DNA of 42,500 nucleotides from Chromera velia (lineage: Eukaryota > Sar > Chromeraceae), in assembly GCA_018398765.1 (NCBI GenBank), contig JAHBMJ010004788.1, positions 5,001 to 47,500 on the forward strand. Direction: 5' to 3'. Made by a program: the position numbers and the translations under genes. Shown one piece after another: positions 22,056 to 34,923 of the stretch; position 1 is the first letter of the stretch, and each line of letters begins with the position of its first letter. Under the pieces are notes generated by a model, which ran no database searches, had not been told where the DNA came from, and saw nothing but the letters and a program-made list of their open reading frames with translations.

Positions 22056-24952
22056 ATGCTTCGAAGTCTGTGGAAGCCCGTGCATCTGTCGCTCTCTCCT
22101 CAGCATGGGCCCTTCGTCACTGTCTCCTCCTGTCTCAGTAAGAGAGAGGGGAGTGATGGGGTGTTCTTTCTTCAAAAGAGGTTTCGTCGGAAGCGTCCGT
22201 GGGATTACGAGAGCGAGAAGCCGGACATGCAGGCGGTGATGGATAAGTGGGAGGACGTTCGCTTCGTCATTCGCCACCCGGATGAGCTTCTCCGGCTCAA
22301 ACACAAGCACCTCGTTACCGTCGTCAGACAGGCCATCAGGAATATCCAGAAAAGCCACGATTTGTGGGAGTTTTGGAAGATCATTGCGATGCGAGCCACG
22401 TACGTCCTCGACGGATGTACGCCGTCCGAGCTAACGGCCCTCCTGTCCTCCTTCACGATTCTCATTGACTTCCAGGAAGGCACAGGGCCCTCAAGGCGCC
22501 GGTATGCAGACAGGAGGGGGAACATTGAGGAGAGACGGCTGGCCGTCGTGGCTGCAGAGGAGGTCTCGAAGAGAGCTGCGGCCTTCACTCTCTCCCAATT
22601 GAGTGCGTGTCTGTTGGGAGTGGGTCGGCTCGATATCAAGAGTAGTGCGCAGATTCTCGTGAGAGCTTCAGACGCCCTGACGTCTCTGCTTGAGGAGACG
22701 GCGCGTCAGATTCCAGGCAAGTTGGTCGAGTGCACCCCTACAACTGCCACACGTATGCTGCAGGCGTATGCCGAACTGCGCGTAGTGGACGAAGGGATCT
22801 TTCCCCTCTTGCTTGACCTTGTTGTCGTAAACAGGGGTGAATTCTCTGGAGAGCAGATCGTGTCGTGTCTTGAGAGCCTGGCGACTCTCGAGATCCCCGA
22901 GAGGCGGGTCCTCGATGCGTTGAGTGCGAGTGAGTTAGTGCCTTTTTCAGACTTAGGAAAACCAGCCTAACAAAAGTTTTCAGAAAGAAGGGTTTTCTGC
23001 CCTCTTGGAGATCTAAGGAAGGCATGCAATCAAGCGATACATCAAATGTCCCTCTTGGTGGTTTTTGACCTTATTGGTCAATTGATCTCTCCGTGCTTTC
23101 TTCAACATTCGGAGAACAAATCAAGAAGGAAGCCGGCCGTGAAATGAACGAACAGTCTGCTTATCTCTCTGCTTCTCTCAGATGGCTAAAATCACTGCTT
23201 CCCATTTTCCAGCCCTGGGTATGTCTCTTCTCCTCCTCCCTCTTTTTTTCAACTTACTTTTCGTTTCTCTGCCGGTTGAATGCAGTGCTGAGCCGTGAGG
23301 AGATCCTTCACAAGCTTCCTGTTGGAGACTTAACGGTCAGTTTCCTTTCCGATGAATTGAAGTGGGGGGCAGCCTCTCTTGCGCTCCACATAGAATGTCG
23401 TGAGTCTTGCCGGGTCACGCCGGTTGTTTGATCGCCGTCTTTTTCTTTCTGGTTTTCGCAGGTCGGTTTCTCTTCCTTCATCTTTGTTGCATGGTGGAGA
23501 ATTTTCTCTCCTCCTGCATAATAATGCGAGGATGGTTGTCGATTTTCCTTTGCATGCCATACTCAGTTCTCAAATTCTCACATACAGTGTGCATTGACCC
23601 AAAAGGCTTTCTTGCAGCTTTTGGCTTCAGCTCCATGGCTGAGTGGTCGTGCCTCCCGCATGACAGCCGTACTTCATTCCACAGTGATTCGGACCCACAC
23701 CATACTCTTTCCCCCCCTTTCTTCTGCTGTTCTACAGGCTGCCCAGAGGTGCCTCGTCTCTCTAGGAGTCCAGTCCCCCTCCCTCAGCGCTGCCGTCTCC
23801 CGCACCCTCGTTCTTGCCTCCACACCCGGCCTCGTCTCACGAAGGGAAGCGATAGAGTCGGGAGGTGGACAGAAGCGCAGACGAGAAGCCATCGGCCCCG
23901 GAAGGCAGAATTTTGCATCCAGAAGAGGACCCATGACAGTCCGGAGACCCTTCGACCTCCGAGACCCCCAGAGTCTCCTTCCCCCCATTGCGGCGTCGAG
24001 TGTGGGTCTAGGGGATCCACCCGAAGAATCGAAGGGGCCCTTTGGGGAGAAGGGGAGAGGGGCGAATTTATCTGATCTAGAGGTGCGTGTAGCCGCAGCG
24101 ACAGGGGAAATCTTGCTCGATGGAGAGCAGCAGGTGGCAAGAGAGAGAGGTGCAGTCTCGGGGTTGCGATCCGAGTTGAGTCTTTGGATGGGCACCGGAG
24201 GGGAAGGAACTGGTGACACACCTCTCCTTCCGGCCCCGGAAGGCAGCAGTGAGGAACCCTTGAGCATCCATTTTGACCTGTCCCCGCAAAGTGAAGTCCC
24301 TTTTACATGCATCGAGAGAGCTCCTTTGACAGTCCCCTCTTCCGCTCCCCCCCCCTTTTCTACCGATATTGCTCCAGTTGAGCTGACACCAGCTGCCTGG
24401 AGAGAGCGGTTTGTCTCGGTAGCTCTGGAGGGAAGAGAGAGCAGAGGGATGTCTTACCTGATGAAGGGTCTGCGTGGAGAAGAAAAAGGAGAAGAGAAGG
24501 GATTGATGATTCAGGCTGAGACGAACAGTGAAACGTCTGCCCAAACGACTTCATCGTCTGTCTCCCTCTCCCTAGAGGAGCCCTCGAAGGCCCCCTGCAC
24601 AGACGAACAGACGGATCTGCAGGCATTGAATGCGCAGACAGGTGGCAACCCTCTGATGGTGAGTGAAAGCATGTCATCAATAAATTGAAAGAAAAGAGCC
24701 GCAAGGGAAGGGGAGGGACAGGCGAGGAAGACGAAGGAGTTTGTTGTTTCTTTGGTATGAAAGCGCAAAATTGTTCTTTCGTCTTTCACTACAGTAGCTT
24801 GCCGTGACTCGCTCAGAAGGAGATCAACGCAGAAGTCTGAGAGGAGACGGAAGCCCGTCTCTTTGGAAAGGGTCTTTTATCATGTTATTTTGTCTGTCAG
24901 ACATATTTGACACATTGTCCTTCCTCCCCGCTTGGCCCGCTCGCTTGAACAC

Positions 24953-24984
<32 letters not shown>

Positions 24985-25369
24985 GATTGATGAGGCAGCT
25001 TCTTTGTGACGATGAGGTTGCCCTGGAGTGGACTGAGAGAAGAGGAGACCTCGAAGACTTTTCTCTGAAGAGGTGAGGGGCAGGGGGGGAAAGGAAGAGA
25101 GAAAGGGCCCGGAGGAAGGTATGATCGAAGTCCTCGTGGATAAGGTTCTCTTCGGCTCTGTGGTGATGATTGGACTCCTAGGAGCATGTAAAGAAAATTG
25201 TTTTTTTTCTTGCGCTCCTTCGCTTCGGTTTGTTTGTTTCTTTGCGGGGACGAGGCGCCAAATCATCATACATATGGTGTGTCCCCTAATGTTCTTTTGA
25301 CGGCTTTTCTCAAAGGACAACTGACTCAACTGTTTGGAGACGTGCACGTTTTCACACATACATACATAC

Positions 25370-25409
<40 letters not shown>

Positions 25410-27604
25410 GTGAGGGAGTGCAGCGCGTGCCTCCACTTGGAGTTTCTTGCGGTCTCAGAGGGACTCTCGAGATCTTCTGTGCTTCCTCTGATGCCCTTCA
25501 TGCTGGTCAGTTGGGACTTTGTTTTTTGAGATTTTCCTCTCCCTGACGCCTCTCGGAATCCCTGTGTGTGAATTCAGAAACGTGCCCGTGTTTGTCTATT
25601 ACGTTTCTTGTCCCTCCCTCCCTCCCTCGTTCTCAAATGCAGCCCCATCTCCGGAGAGTCGCGTCCCGGTCAGTACCTCTGTTGCTCTTCGCTCTTGCCT
25701 CCTGCCAGCTCCACTCCTTCGCGCTCTGGCGTCCGTTTGTTCTCTCAAAGGCCCGGCAGAAGGGGGGCATTCGAAGAGCAAAGAAGGGGCTAGATGCAGA
25801 TGAGAGCGTGCTGCAGAGGGCGTTGCATAAAATGAGGGACCCTGGGCTGCTCCTCTCTCTCGGGGCGTGTGCGGCTCATGGCAGGTGTGTTCGGTCCAGT
25901 CTGGAGCTGGTCGTTGTCGGTTCAGAGAAGTTTTTTTCAGGTGGGGAGGAGGTGGAGGAAGGGGGCGAGAGAGATCGGTGCGTGGAGACGTTGGTGGACG
26001 TGGCGTGTGCCAGTTCCCACCTGCCTGCGCTGGCTGACTGTTGCCTCTACTCTGCTGCGGCAAGGGCGCACTTGTGGGACCTTCAGGAGATTTCAGATGT
26101 CCTCGGGTTTCTTTCTGGTCAGTCCGTCACCTGCTCGACCTTTCTTTCCCTCCCACTGTCAATCTCTCTCTTGAGACAGTCTCGTTGCGCTTTTCTTTTT
26201 CTCCTTTTTTCTGTGTCTGCGTATCTCTCACANGGGGGGGGGGGGGGGCAGAGGGTCTCCCGGGGACACAAGAAGGCGTTCAGGTATGGGAATGCTACGA
26301 GCGATTAGAAAATTGCATTAGTTTTTGCTGATGTGGCTTACTATTCTGGTATGATCAGCCTGCAATGCATGTGTGTGTGTGTATGTGTGTGTGTGTGTGT
26401 GTGTGTTCAGAAATGATGGAGACGAAGAGAGGTGTGGAGATTCTGCGGGTGAGTCTTCTCAAGCCTTCCTCTTTCTCCTCCTTTCGTTCGGGCTTTTCCT
26501 GGAAGTTGCGCTTTCTTCCTGAAATTGATGCCTGGCACCTGAAAAGAAAAAAGTGTTCCAAACAGATCCAGCAACTAGTCTGCAGCGTCCGTCTTCTTCG
26601 CTTCGTCTACTCCTCTCATCATTTTCTTCTGCATCTTCCTGAGGGTTTTTCTCGGTCTCCAAGCTGATTTGTCTCTCCTTCGAATATGAGGGCCCTGTGT
26701 GCACACAACGTTGCTGCGTAGACCGAAGTACAAGCTGCTTCCTTCGGTAACCTTGCGACCCTTCTGAAGTCACGCTGGTAACTTCTCTCTATCAGGTTCC
26801 GTTCAGTCCCGCCTCATGCATGACAGGGTACATCGCAAAGGAACGCACAGAGATCAAACGTCTCCGTCTCTTTCTCTATCTTTGTTTTGCTGTCTCTGTC
26901 TCTGGCTTTCCGTGTGCACGCAGACCCGCCTCAAGCAGAGTGTGGATCGGGGTGCAGACAGAGGGGAGGCTGAGAGCAAGGCTCGGATTTCGGCGTTGCG
27001 GAAAATGTTCAGAGCAGAAGACACTCGGGTGGCGGCGGGAGGGGGAGAGGAAGCTGTGGCGAGCGCGAGACGCCAGGCTGTCTCTGTCCTTTGTTCGCAC
27101 GCCGAACGGCTCCTTGACGGAAGAAGAAGAAGAAGCGGGCTTCAAGACCACGGAGAGAGAGCGAGAGAGGCAGCCGAAGAGAGGGGTTCCTTGGAAGATG
27201 GTCGTTACTGCGAGGAAGAGAAGAGTGGGGCGGTGGGATTCTTCGAAGAGGAGGTGAAGGCCTCTGTGGAGCGGTTACAAAGTTCTATTTTTTGGCTTCC
27301 TGTCGCGTCTGGTGATGATGAACAGCTGAGTGGTGTTCTCAGCGATCTTTCGGTTTGCCTTCCTGAGAGCACTCATACGTCTTCAGGAAAGAGTGAGGCG
27401 CGCCTGTCTGAGAGTCTCGCTGAGTGGGCGAGAGAACACGCTCTGTGGAGCGTTGAGGACGGAGACGAGTCACAACGTGGAGGGACAGGGGGGGAGTCAC
27501 AAAGGCAGGAAATAGAGAGGATAAATTCTAGCAGTACGAAAGGTAGTAAAGAGTCGGGAGAAGAAGACTGGAAGCATCCGCGTTACTCTGCACAGAGTGA
27601 GTAG
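22056..27604 (+). CDS. Large helical protein, probable organelle RNA-binding repeat type, 8 exons
   Basis: Exons 22056-22929, 23286-23399, 23631-24658, 24999-25072, 25424-25505, 25643-26117, 26411-26448 and 26924-27604 (TGA) join in frame to about 1,121 residues. The first ATG (22056) opens a basic, Ser/Arg-rich stretch with hardly any acidic residues, like a mitochondrial or plastid presequence, then an RKRPWDYES transition. The N-terminal third and the middle contain helical pairs such as SELTALLSSF, LSQLSACLLGVGRLD and LQEISDVLGFLSG. This is the style of alpha-solenoid organellar proteins of apicomplexans and relatives (HPR/RAP families), where members bind fragmented organelle rRNA. No RAP domain is visible; a long Ser/Glu-rich linker and an acidic tail are. 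Function is therefore inferred only from fold style. The splice acceptor at 23630 is the least certain (23617 is an alternative). Confidence 0.75.
24954..24984 (+). repeat. (TG)n microsatellite in an intron
   Basis: TG run that ends 14 bases before the acceptor at 24998. Confidence 0.95.
25371..25412 (+). repeat. (GT)n microsatellite in an intron
   Basis: GT run shortly before the acceptor at 25423. Confidence 0.95.
26233..26248. other. Unresolved base beside a long G run
   Basis: The only N in the window precedes an uninterrupted run of 15 Gs, inside the intron 26118-26410. This marks assembly uncertainty at G homopolymers and is relevant to the G7 frameshift at 13991. Confidence 0.95.
26370..26407 (+). 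repeat. (GT)n microsatellite in an intron
   Basis: GT run immediately before the TTCAG acceptor of the 38-base exon 26411-26448. Confidence 0.95.
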
Positions 27605-28634
27605 ATCAGCCTTGAGAAGCACTCGTCTCTCGGTGTTTTATCGTCGCCTAGATTGTCGCTAGAGCTACCTGAAAACGCACATTCCTGTGCCAAGAACGTG
27701 AACATAACAGCGCGAAGACCTTCATTTCTTGGCTCAGAGAGGTTTGATCATGTAGATTCATATTATGATATTCCAATGCAGCTAATACTATATCATATTG
27801 CCTAGCATGTTTAAGCCATGTTTCGCGAATCTGAAACTAGATCTGAAACCTAACAATTTACTTGGAACAGCTAGAAAGTAGTAGAAAGTAGAAATAAATT
27901 GCTTAAGGTAACGCTGCTATAGGAAGTCATTCTAAAAAACTGTCTCCTTATTAATAAAAATAACTTAGCATGAATCGAGAGTCAAGATCTTTTGATAACT
28001 TTAAATAGTGGAATCAGATAACTTCATACTATCTAAATTTATCCGACACTAGATCCGACCTAGGTAGACCTAGGATCCGACATCGATTGATGAATTTCTA
28101 GATTAATTCTAAATCGGAAGATGATCTAGGGCACGTAACGTTATCGCTTGTACACAGCGACTTGATCACCCGTAAAACTTGCTGGAACTGCATGGGACTC
28201 GGAATCATCTCGGAACCCTAGTTGGAATCTAACTTTATAATACTAAGCCCGGCCGGTACTAGGGCTGGTATTAAGTGCACAAAGAGAAATAATTAATAGA
28301 CTAACAATATAGAGAAAGTAATAATAGACTTGCAATACAGAAATAAATAGAAGCATGCATGCAGCACATACAGTTTTTGCCTATCTGTATCGTTTGGATA
28401 AAGTTTTTAGAAGTGAACTGAACACCGACTGACAGCCTTTAATGATAAGAAAGTAAGGTATAGTAAGTCCTAGGGTAAGTTCTTAACTAGATTACGTTCT
28501 TAATTAGTCCAGGAGGAAATCTTACGATCCATATTAATTATTTTATTAATCTGGTAATGAATTGATTGAATTTAATTCTACGTTGGACTACTTAGAATTC
28601 TACTAAACCATGTAGATTACATAAAATTTAATTT
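27605..28634. other. AT-rich island 2 in a convergent interval
   Basis: About a kilobase of AT-rich sequence without a credible gene, between the 3' ends of the helical-repeat gene (+) and the rlmH-like gene (-). It contains repeated CTAGATC / CCTAGG / GGATCCGAC-like short motifs around 27830-28100, which may be debris of an old repeat; I could not identify an element. Confidence 0.75.
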
Positions 28635-28650
28635 ACACACATACACATAC

Positions 28651-28720
<70 letters not shown>

Positions 28721-28731
28721 TGAGAGAGAGA
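28635..28731 (+). repeat. ACAT/AC then AG compound microsatellite
   Basis: ACAT and AC repeats run directly into AG repeats about 65 bases beyond the rlmH-like stop codon. Confidence 0.95.
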
Positions 28732-28797
28732 CAACGCACGCACACAAAAAGACCGATTGACTGTGCATACGTTTGTGTTTCTTGATGCACGCATATG

Positions 28798-30057
28798 TCA
28801 TTTATGGTATCCTGAATTTCTTCGGATTTCATTGGCCCGATATATTTGCTCAGCAAGAAGCACCAAAGCCATCTCGTGGGTAAAAGTCAATCTAGAGAGA
28901 CTGAACGTCTTTGGAGGGGGGTCCCATTTGAAAGCCCCCGTTTTCTGCTGTTTCGCTGCCTCCCCTCCAGCTTTCTTCCCGTTTGAGGTCTTCAAGCTCC
29001 CCCCCGCGCTCTTACTGCCTGCCTTAGCCTGTTGATAAACCATTTGTTTGAGTTCTTCGGGAAGCCCCTCTGCTGCCCCCACAACGAACGCAACCCGCGA
29101 CCCCCCATTGACCATCTGCTCAAAAAAGAAATCAGAAAACTCAGCAGAGCCCATCGAGGCGCCACACTCGTCCAAGACCACTAATGCACCTCCTCGTGAC
29201 TGCCTTTTTTTGAGTGACTGTATCAGGGCGTCATTCTGCAGCCATCAAACGTGCATGGATACACGCATGCATGTGTGTGACTGTCTGTCTGCACCCATGC
29301 AGGACGAACAGTCAGTCCCTTGCTCTGTTCCGAACAAGACAAGTGAGATAACACAGGGGTAGAAACACCAAGAGAAGAGCGCAAATTCTTGAAAGGAAAG
29401 GAAAGGCAGCAACATAAGCGGTTGGCTCTTGCGTTTTCCTCATACTTCCTCCCCCCTTTTTTTCTTCCGGCCGGCCTGCCTGTCTGTAGTTCTCTTTCTT
29501 TGTCCTTTAGCTTTCCTGTCAGCTGTCTGTCACTCTGTTTGTCTGCTTGTTCTTTCTGTCTCTCATAGCCGTTGGCGCCGTTTGTTTCTTTCTGTTTTTC
29601 GAAGCACAGCGACGTTGTTCCGGTCGCTCATAAATAGGCGGGCAAGCAGAAAGAGAGGTGGTGCGGGAGAAATAGATGACGGAAGATGGCCAAGACGACG
29701 CACAGGCGTGCAGAGGCCATCAACGAGATCGTGAGAAAGAAAGCTGGGCATGCATCCATGCATGCATCCCTGCCTGCCTGCACACACACAAGCTGAACAC
29801 TGTCGCGTCTCAACGTCCAGGTCAAGGAACGGAGACAGCACCCTTCCGCAACCTCTACAGAAAGAACGGTCACACAAAGAAGACACGGGCCTACAGCGGT
29901 GTTTTAAAATTCACATTCAAGTCCTGCTGACGTCTCGATGCCACACGACCTCCAAGTCAAGGAAGGGAGACAGGCGATTCTGGTACTCTTCCAAAGCCGT
30001 TGCCTGCCACTCCCTTCCAGGAGTTTTCCTTCCCACCGCTAGGATTTCTGCCCTCAT
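28798..30057 (-). CDS. rlmH: RlmH-type SPOUT rRNA pseudouridine methyltransferase
   Basis: RlmH is a bacterial SPOUT enzyme that methylates N3 of pseudouridine 1915 in helix 69 of 23S rRNA, using SAM; a eukaryotic copy most likely serves a mitochondrial or plastid ribosome. The C-terminal exon (29235-28798) carries the family hallmarks: VVLDECG, FVVGAAEGLPEE (the SAM-knot Gly loop), LSRLTFTHEM and a terminal EQIYRANEIRR...YHK. The N-terminal exon (30057-29932) encodes the expected start, ILAVGRKTPGREW, and an EEYQNRL-type helix. Both are phase 0 and join in frame to 187 residues. Compared with bacterial RlmH there is a Lys/Gly/Ala-rich insert of about 30 residues before the TFTH motif, and the linker after the first exon is about 15 residues short, so a small middle exon may have been missed. 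An in-frame ATG at 30165 could add a targeting peptide. Confidence 0.87.
29813..29837 (-). repeat. Decayed copy of the first rlmH exon end, inside its intron
   Basis: Bases 29813-29837 match 29948-29972 (end of the N-terminal exon) at 22 of 25 positions, in the same orientation, about 135 bases away. Read on the minus strand the copy still encodes LSPFLDLDV beside the exon's LSPFLDLEV. No usable splice donor follows it, so it looks like the relic of a tandem exon duplication. Confidence 0.7.
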
Positions 30058-30942
30058 CGCTGCTGCACAATTCGACCACTGCGTAAGGGGTCCAGAGAAA
30101 ATGAGAATTCCTTGAACGGCCCGAAGTACGAGGAATTTCAATTTTCTAGAGAAACGGCAGGGCATCCTTGACGGGAAGCGGAGACGGGAACAAGAGAATA
30201 CTGCACACACTTGGAATGGACTCAAGGTGATGCCTTTTTCTCCTCCTCCAGGGTGTGAGCACTGATCAGGCGTGCGAGGGAAGATGCGAAGGGCATAAGA
30301 GAAAGGAGGCCTCATTCGGGATGGATGTCTCTCCGATCAACCCATGCTTCACACGCATGGCACTATTACGGTAATGCAAAACTATTTTTCGGTGCAAATC
30401 GGCGGCGGGAGGTAAGATCAATCTTTCTTGAGGCAGCCCCCTGCACATGTAAGGGGTCATGCAATTGCTGTATATATGTGGGTTGAAATCGGGCAGAACT
30501 GATCTGACAATGACTGACAGATCACCCGAATGGTCGGTAGACGGGCGCAAATTTTTGTGTCAGCTGCATGACCGTGCGCGCTCGACTTTTACGAGCGAAA
30601 GGTTTTTGCATGCATGCTTTCTAGCTGTCAAAACGTGATTCAAGCTTCACGAATCGGGCCTTTGCCGAGAAGAACCCTGTTCAAGAGCGTCATTCTGCTC
30701 GCCAACTGATTTGCTCATCTGTCTTGTCTCCCCTCGAAAGCCTAGGCAGAAGAGCACAGTCGGTGGAACTCAAAAGGGCAACACAAAAAGAGCAACAGCG
30801 GGACATGCGCATTGTTGTTGGCTTGAACTGATCAAACGAAAAGACAAGTGCTTGGACGGGGAGAGTGGCAGCCCCTCTCCCTGCGAGTGATCACTTACAA
30901 GACTCGATCGGGAGGGCACACACACAGTCGAAGGAAAAAGAG
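30058..30942. promoter_or_regulatory. Divergent promoter region b (rlmH-like / unknown gene)
   Basis: This interval holds a TATATATG run (30471-30478), a GTGCGCGC tract (30574-30581) and TGCATGCATGC (30607-30617). These are the same three kinds of element found in the other two divergent intervals. If the rlmH-like protein starts at 30165, its presequence occupies the first 108 bases. Confidence 0.5.
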
Positions 30943-33900
30943 ATGAAGACAGGGACCAGCAAGGAGAACCATGAGGAGGTCATCCTTGACTACGTCACTG
31001 GACGCTACAGAGTGGTCAACCAGAGGACGGGGGAAACCAGGGGATGCGATGCACGGTCAGGCTCGGTCCAAATGTTTCTGACTGATTGTTTGATACGTTT
31101 TTGTGTCGCTAAAACACTGACTCCAGAATGTCACGTCATCGTCCACGGAACAGAGTCGAATGTCCCGCCTGTTAAGTGAATGTTCGGCCAAGTTACGCAT
31201 ACATAGGTGGGCAGAAAGAAGAAAATCGGTGGCGCTCTCCTGTAATCAGTCCGTCCGGCTTCACAGCAAATGTACGCTCTTCATCATTAAACACACGTCA
31301 TCACTTCATGTCTCAGTTTGACTCGTGTGTCTCTTCTCCACTTCCACTCTCACTATGCACCCGTTCACTCACGCACTCTCTACATGCAGAGGCCGCGCAA
31401 TCCCCCGCTTCTACTGCAACGTTTCTGGTCAGTAGCCATACGGGCAGGCAGATAGACATTCAGACAGACAGGCAGGAAGAAGGGAGCTCAAATAGAGCTG
31501 ACTTCCACGGTCTTCATGTCGTTCAGCAGAGCACCTATGAGATAATGAGATCCAAAGGTTTCCATTCATGACAAGAAGAAACTCCGGCTGTTTTCTGTCG
31601 TTGGCTGAATGAGTGAGTGAGTGATGAGTGAAAGAGAGACGGAGTGGGCAGGTAACGGAACGAAGGGCAGGAATGATACAGCGATCAATGAGAGAAGATT
31701 GGAGCCAGTCCAATTCCTTCAGGAATGGGTCGTGTCTTTGGCTGGCTTCGTTTGCTCAAAACATTTGTAAATTGCACTTTTTTTCACCAAAGAAGCTCTC
31801 ACCTAGTGACCCATCAATTCTTTCTCCCTTTCTTTTTCGTGCAGGTTTTGCGACGATTGACGAGCGCAAATCAGTCAGTATGATCTTGTGTGTGAAGGGT
31901 GCACAATAGTTGATTGCTAACGAATTGATCGCTTTTGGAAAAATCACGGACAGGAAAAACCTGTCTTCTGCGTTTTGTCGTTTTCTGTATGGAGGGGGAC
32001 AGCTCACGTGCACACGTGCATCCTTTCTCTCGTTATCAGGAATCAAAGCTCGCTTTTTTTGTTCCGCTTTTCTATTTGTGCTCGAATGAATAAAGAAGAG
32101 TGCGAACTTGTGTCTTCACACTGCAGTTGGATCTGTTCAAGACTCCTGCAATTGTGGAGAAGGGAGACAGGAGAATCAAAATTCCTAAACCAGGTATGTC
32201 CGCAGTCTTTTCTTCTCTCCAGGGTGAAATCTTTGCGCATTGATGGTAGCAATAAGGTTCGATTCAAGCGGGATGCGAATGCGTGTGGAGGACAGAGGCG
32301 AAACCGAGAATATCGAGCCTAACACTCTGCCTCCTTTTATTCTTTTTTTGTATCACAACTTTCATCATTGCATCCCGTTTCATGTGTTTCCGTGTGTCAG
32401 ACAGAGAAAGATCAGGTCTGGAATCTGCGATGTCTTCGGCCTCTTTCCTTTCTTGACTTCTTGCTTGCTTGCGCACGTGCCTCCAGAGAAATACCTCGGA
32501 TTCAGCCAGTGTCCCCGACCCCGGATCGCGTACGGTCCCGAGGCCGAGTGCAGATTCTCCCTCCCCCACTACCTCACTCCCGAGATGGCTCGAAGAGACG
32601 CTCCAGACTTCCGTCAGTCAGACAGACAGAGAGACAGCAACAACCATCTGGCTTGATCTAGTCGCAGGAGCCACAAGACGAAGCTACAAAAAGAGAAAGG
32701 ATAAGACCTGATGTCGGGTTTTCTCCTGTTGACACACATTGTTCCTGAAAAAGACAAATATTCGGTTCTTGTTGCGTTTGGAAGGCCTGCATTGTTCCTT
32801 TCTTCTTTGTTTGCGTATCTATCTCATTGCAGGCACCCACGTATTTGCCGCAAAGGCCCGGTGGCTCGATAGGAGACGAAAAGCCCTCTCTGAAAAGAAG
32901 ATGGGGCAGAAGTCCGGTTTTGGAGGGACGACAGCCGAGTTTGCAGACGAAGAAGAAGAGGCGTTGGCCCTCGAGCAGCGCCCTACAGTTGCGTGCATGC
33001 TCAGGTACCTCCCTGTCCCTCCAGCCGCAGAGGGAGGCCTCAGGCTCTCTGAGGCGTTGAAGAGCACACAGGAGGCGGGAAGCAACTCGGGCCTCGTCGG
33101 GGTGGCGGCACGGTGGGTGGGTGCGTTTTCAAACAGGCAGTGCGGTGTGTGGCTTCATGTTCAGAAGGTTTTGTTTGCTCTTTCTCTGTGTTTCCTTTCC
33201 TTGCCCCCTACCTGACGCTGATGGTGATCTATCTGGTTCCTGTCCAGCATGCTGAATGAAACCTTGCAAGATCTTACTTGCTACTTTTTCCTTTCTCTGA
33301 CACCATTTGTCCGTGCACTTACTCTTTTTGATCTATTTGCCCCTTTCTCTTCTGATTCTGCTTCGCCCTTTCTCTATGCTGCAAGGTCCAAAGAACCGTT
33401 TTCGCCTGCTCCCTTCCGTAGTGTATTCCCGGAGTTCGTCTTTTGGGGGGTATATAAACCAGAAAGAAGATAGTTCTAAGCAAGCACGAACGTGCATCTG
33501 ATTTTCTGTCTGGGCAAATTGATTTTTGTTCGTCAAAAGCCCGCTTTTGCAGAACGGTGCAGCAGTATGCAGAAACTGCACTGTTTTTGTCATGTACATT
33601 AAGCTTGGGCAGTCTTTCAACGTTCCGATTTCCATTGCTCATGGTGTGATTTCTGCAGAGCGGCAGGAGAAGCTTTCCGACAGGCTGAGTTGAACAAGAG
33701 GAAGACCGATCGTGCAGTCACAAAGGGTGGGTACTCTAGGTTGATTGCCTTCATCTTCTTGACTGCCTAACGCCATACTTCCTCCCTTTCTCCCCTCTGG
33801 ACATCAATCAGCATACATCGAGAAATTCGATTGAGTTTCGACAGCGGGAGACAAACATGCACTCTCGGTGGTCTTGCTTTGCAAATGCTTTGTCTGTGCA

Positions 33901-34881
33901 TGTATGTATGTATGCAGGGAAGTTCAACGTTCGTCTCTCGTTACCTGACGAGGTTGGTCAATGACTCCATTCTTTTGTGTCTTTCTGTCCAATAGTTCTT
34001 TCTACATGGGTTGCGCCTTGCTGTTCTTGTCGTGGAGTGAAGAGACTTTTCCGTTGTTGAGTCTCTCTCGCCTCTGTGTCTCTGTACCCCCCCCTTTCTC
34101 TCGTATGTACACGAACAAACACACACACATGTGCACCCTCGCATACACACTCATGCCCACGCGCACTGACTCTTTTGTCTGTCTGTTGTTGTCTGTGCTG
34201 GTTAATTTGACTGAAATTGACTGCTCGGGTGGTTGAACAAGAAACCACATCCGCACGTTTGTCCGACCTCTTGTAGAGGCTCTCTTTTCCGGTCCTCTCT
34301 TTGTGCTCCGGAGAAGCAGGCTACATTTTTCTTCAAGTCGATGCGGAAAGCCCATTGCAGTCATTGACGATCAACTAGTGAAGTAAGGTATTTGTGGATG
34401 AGCGAACGAAGCGCTTCTCGTGCCTTTCCTTGCTTCTCGTATAAGTTCCCATCCCATCCCGGGATCCCCCCCCCCCTCTGCGTTTCTGCAGATTCGCGAA
34501 CGCGAAGAAGCCAGAGACCGTCTTCTGAACCCGAATAAGTGGAGGTCGGTAGTGTGGGAGAGTGAGTGACTCAACTAGTTCGGCAGGGTGCCGGGGTATG
34601 TTGCAGGCATCTCTTCGGAGTTTTCTGGAGTCACGAAAGAGAAAGGGAAAAACTAATGACGCACCTGCATTTCATGGAATCTGTGCATGATCCAAAGTGC
34701 ACCCTTTTGTTGCATTCATTCGTTCGCCTCCCCCCCTTTGCTTGCAGGAGAGAAGACGAGAGACGGGAGGCCCAGAAAGCTTTTGTCGAGAAGAGACGGA
34801 AAGAACGGTCAGAAAGTTCTTCAAAAAAGAGAAACAAACCGACAACGAGCAGTCAGAAGACGACAGAAAGGGGGAGGGAGG

Positions 34882-34923
<42 letters not shown>

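Noticed and set aside
23181-23219. Possible extra exon reading MAKITASHFPALG in the helical-repeat gene
   Set aside because: It needs phase 0 entry, but the strong GTGAGT donor at 22930 leaves phase 1, which would give a stop codon; exon 1 joins directly to 23286 in frame.
24077-24544. Minus-strand open frames over 23674-24544
   Set aside because: Composition and motifs favour the + strand exon 23631-24658; the antisense frames are shadows.
26252-26283. Possible exon after the N and G run
   Set aside because: The acceptor would follow a G run rather than pyrimidines, and exon 25643-26117 joins exon 26411-26448 in frame without it.
28150-28300. Possible structured RNA or tRNA in AT island 2
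   Set aside because: Short GC-containing patches occur, but I could not fold a convincing tRNA cloverleaf or find conserved tRNA boxes.
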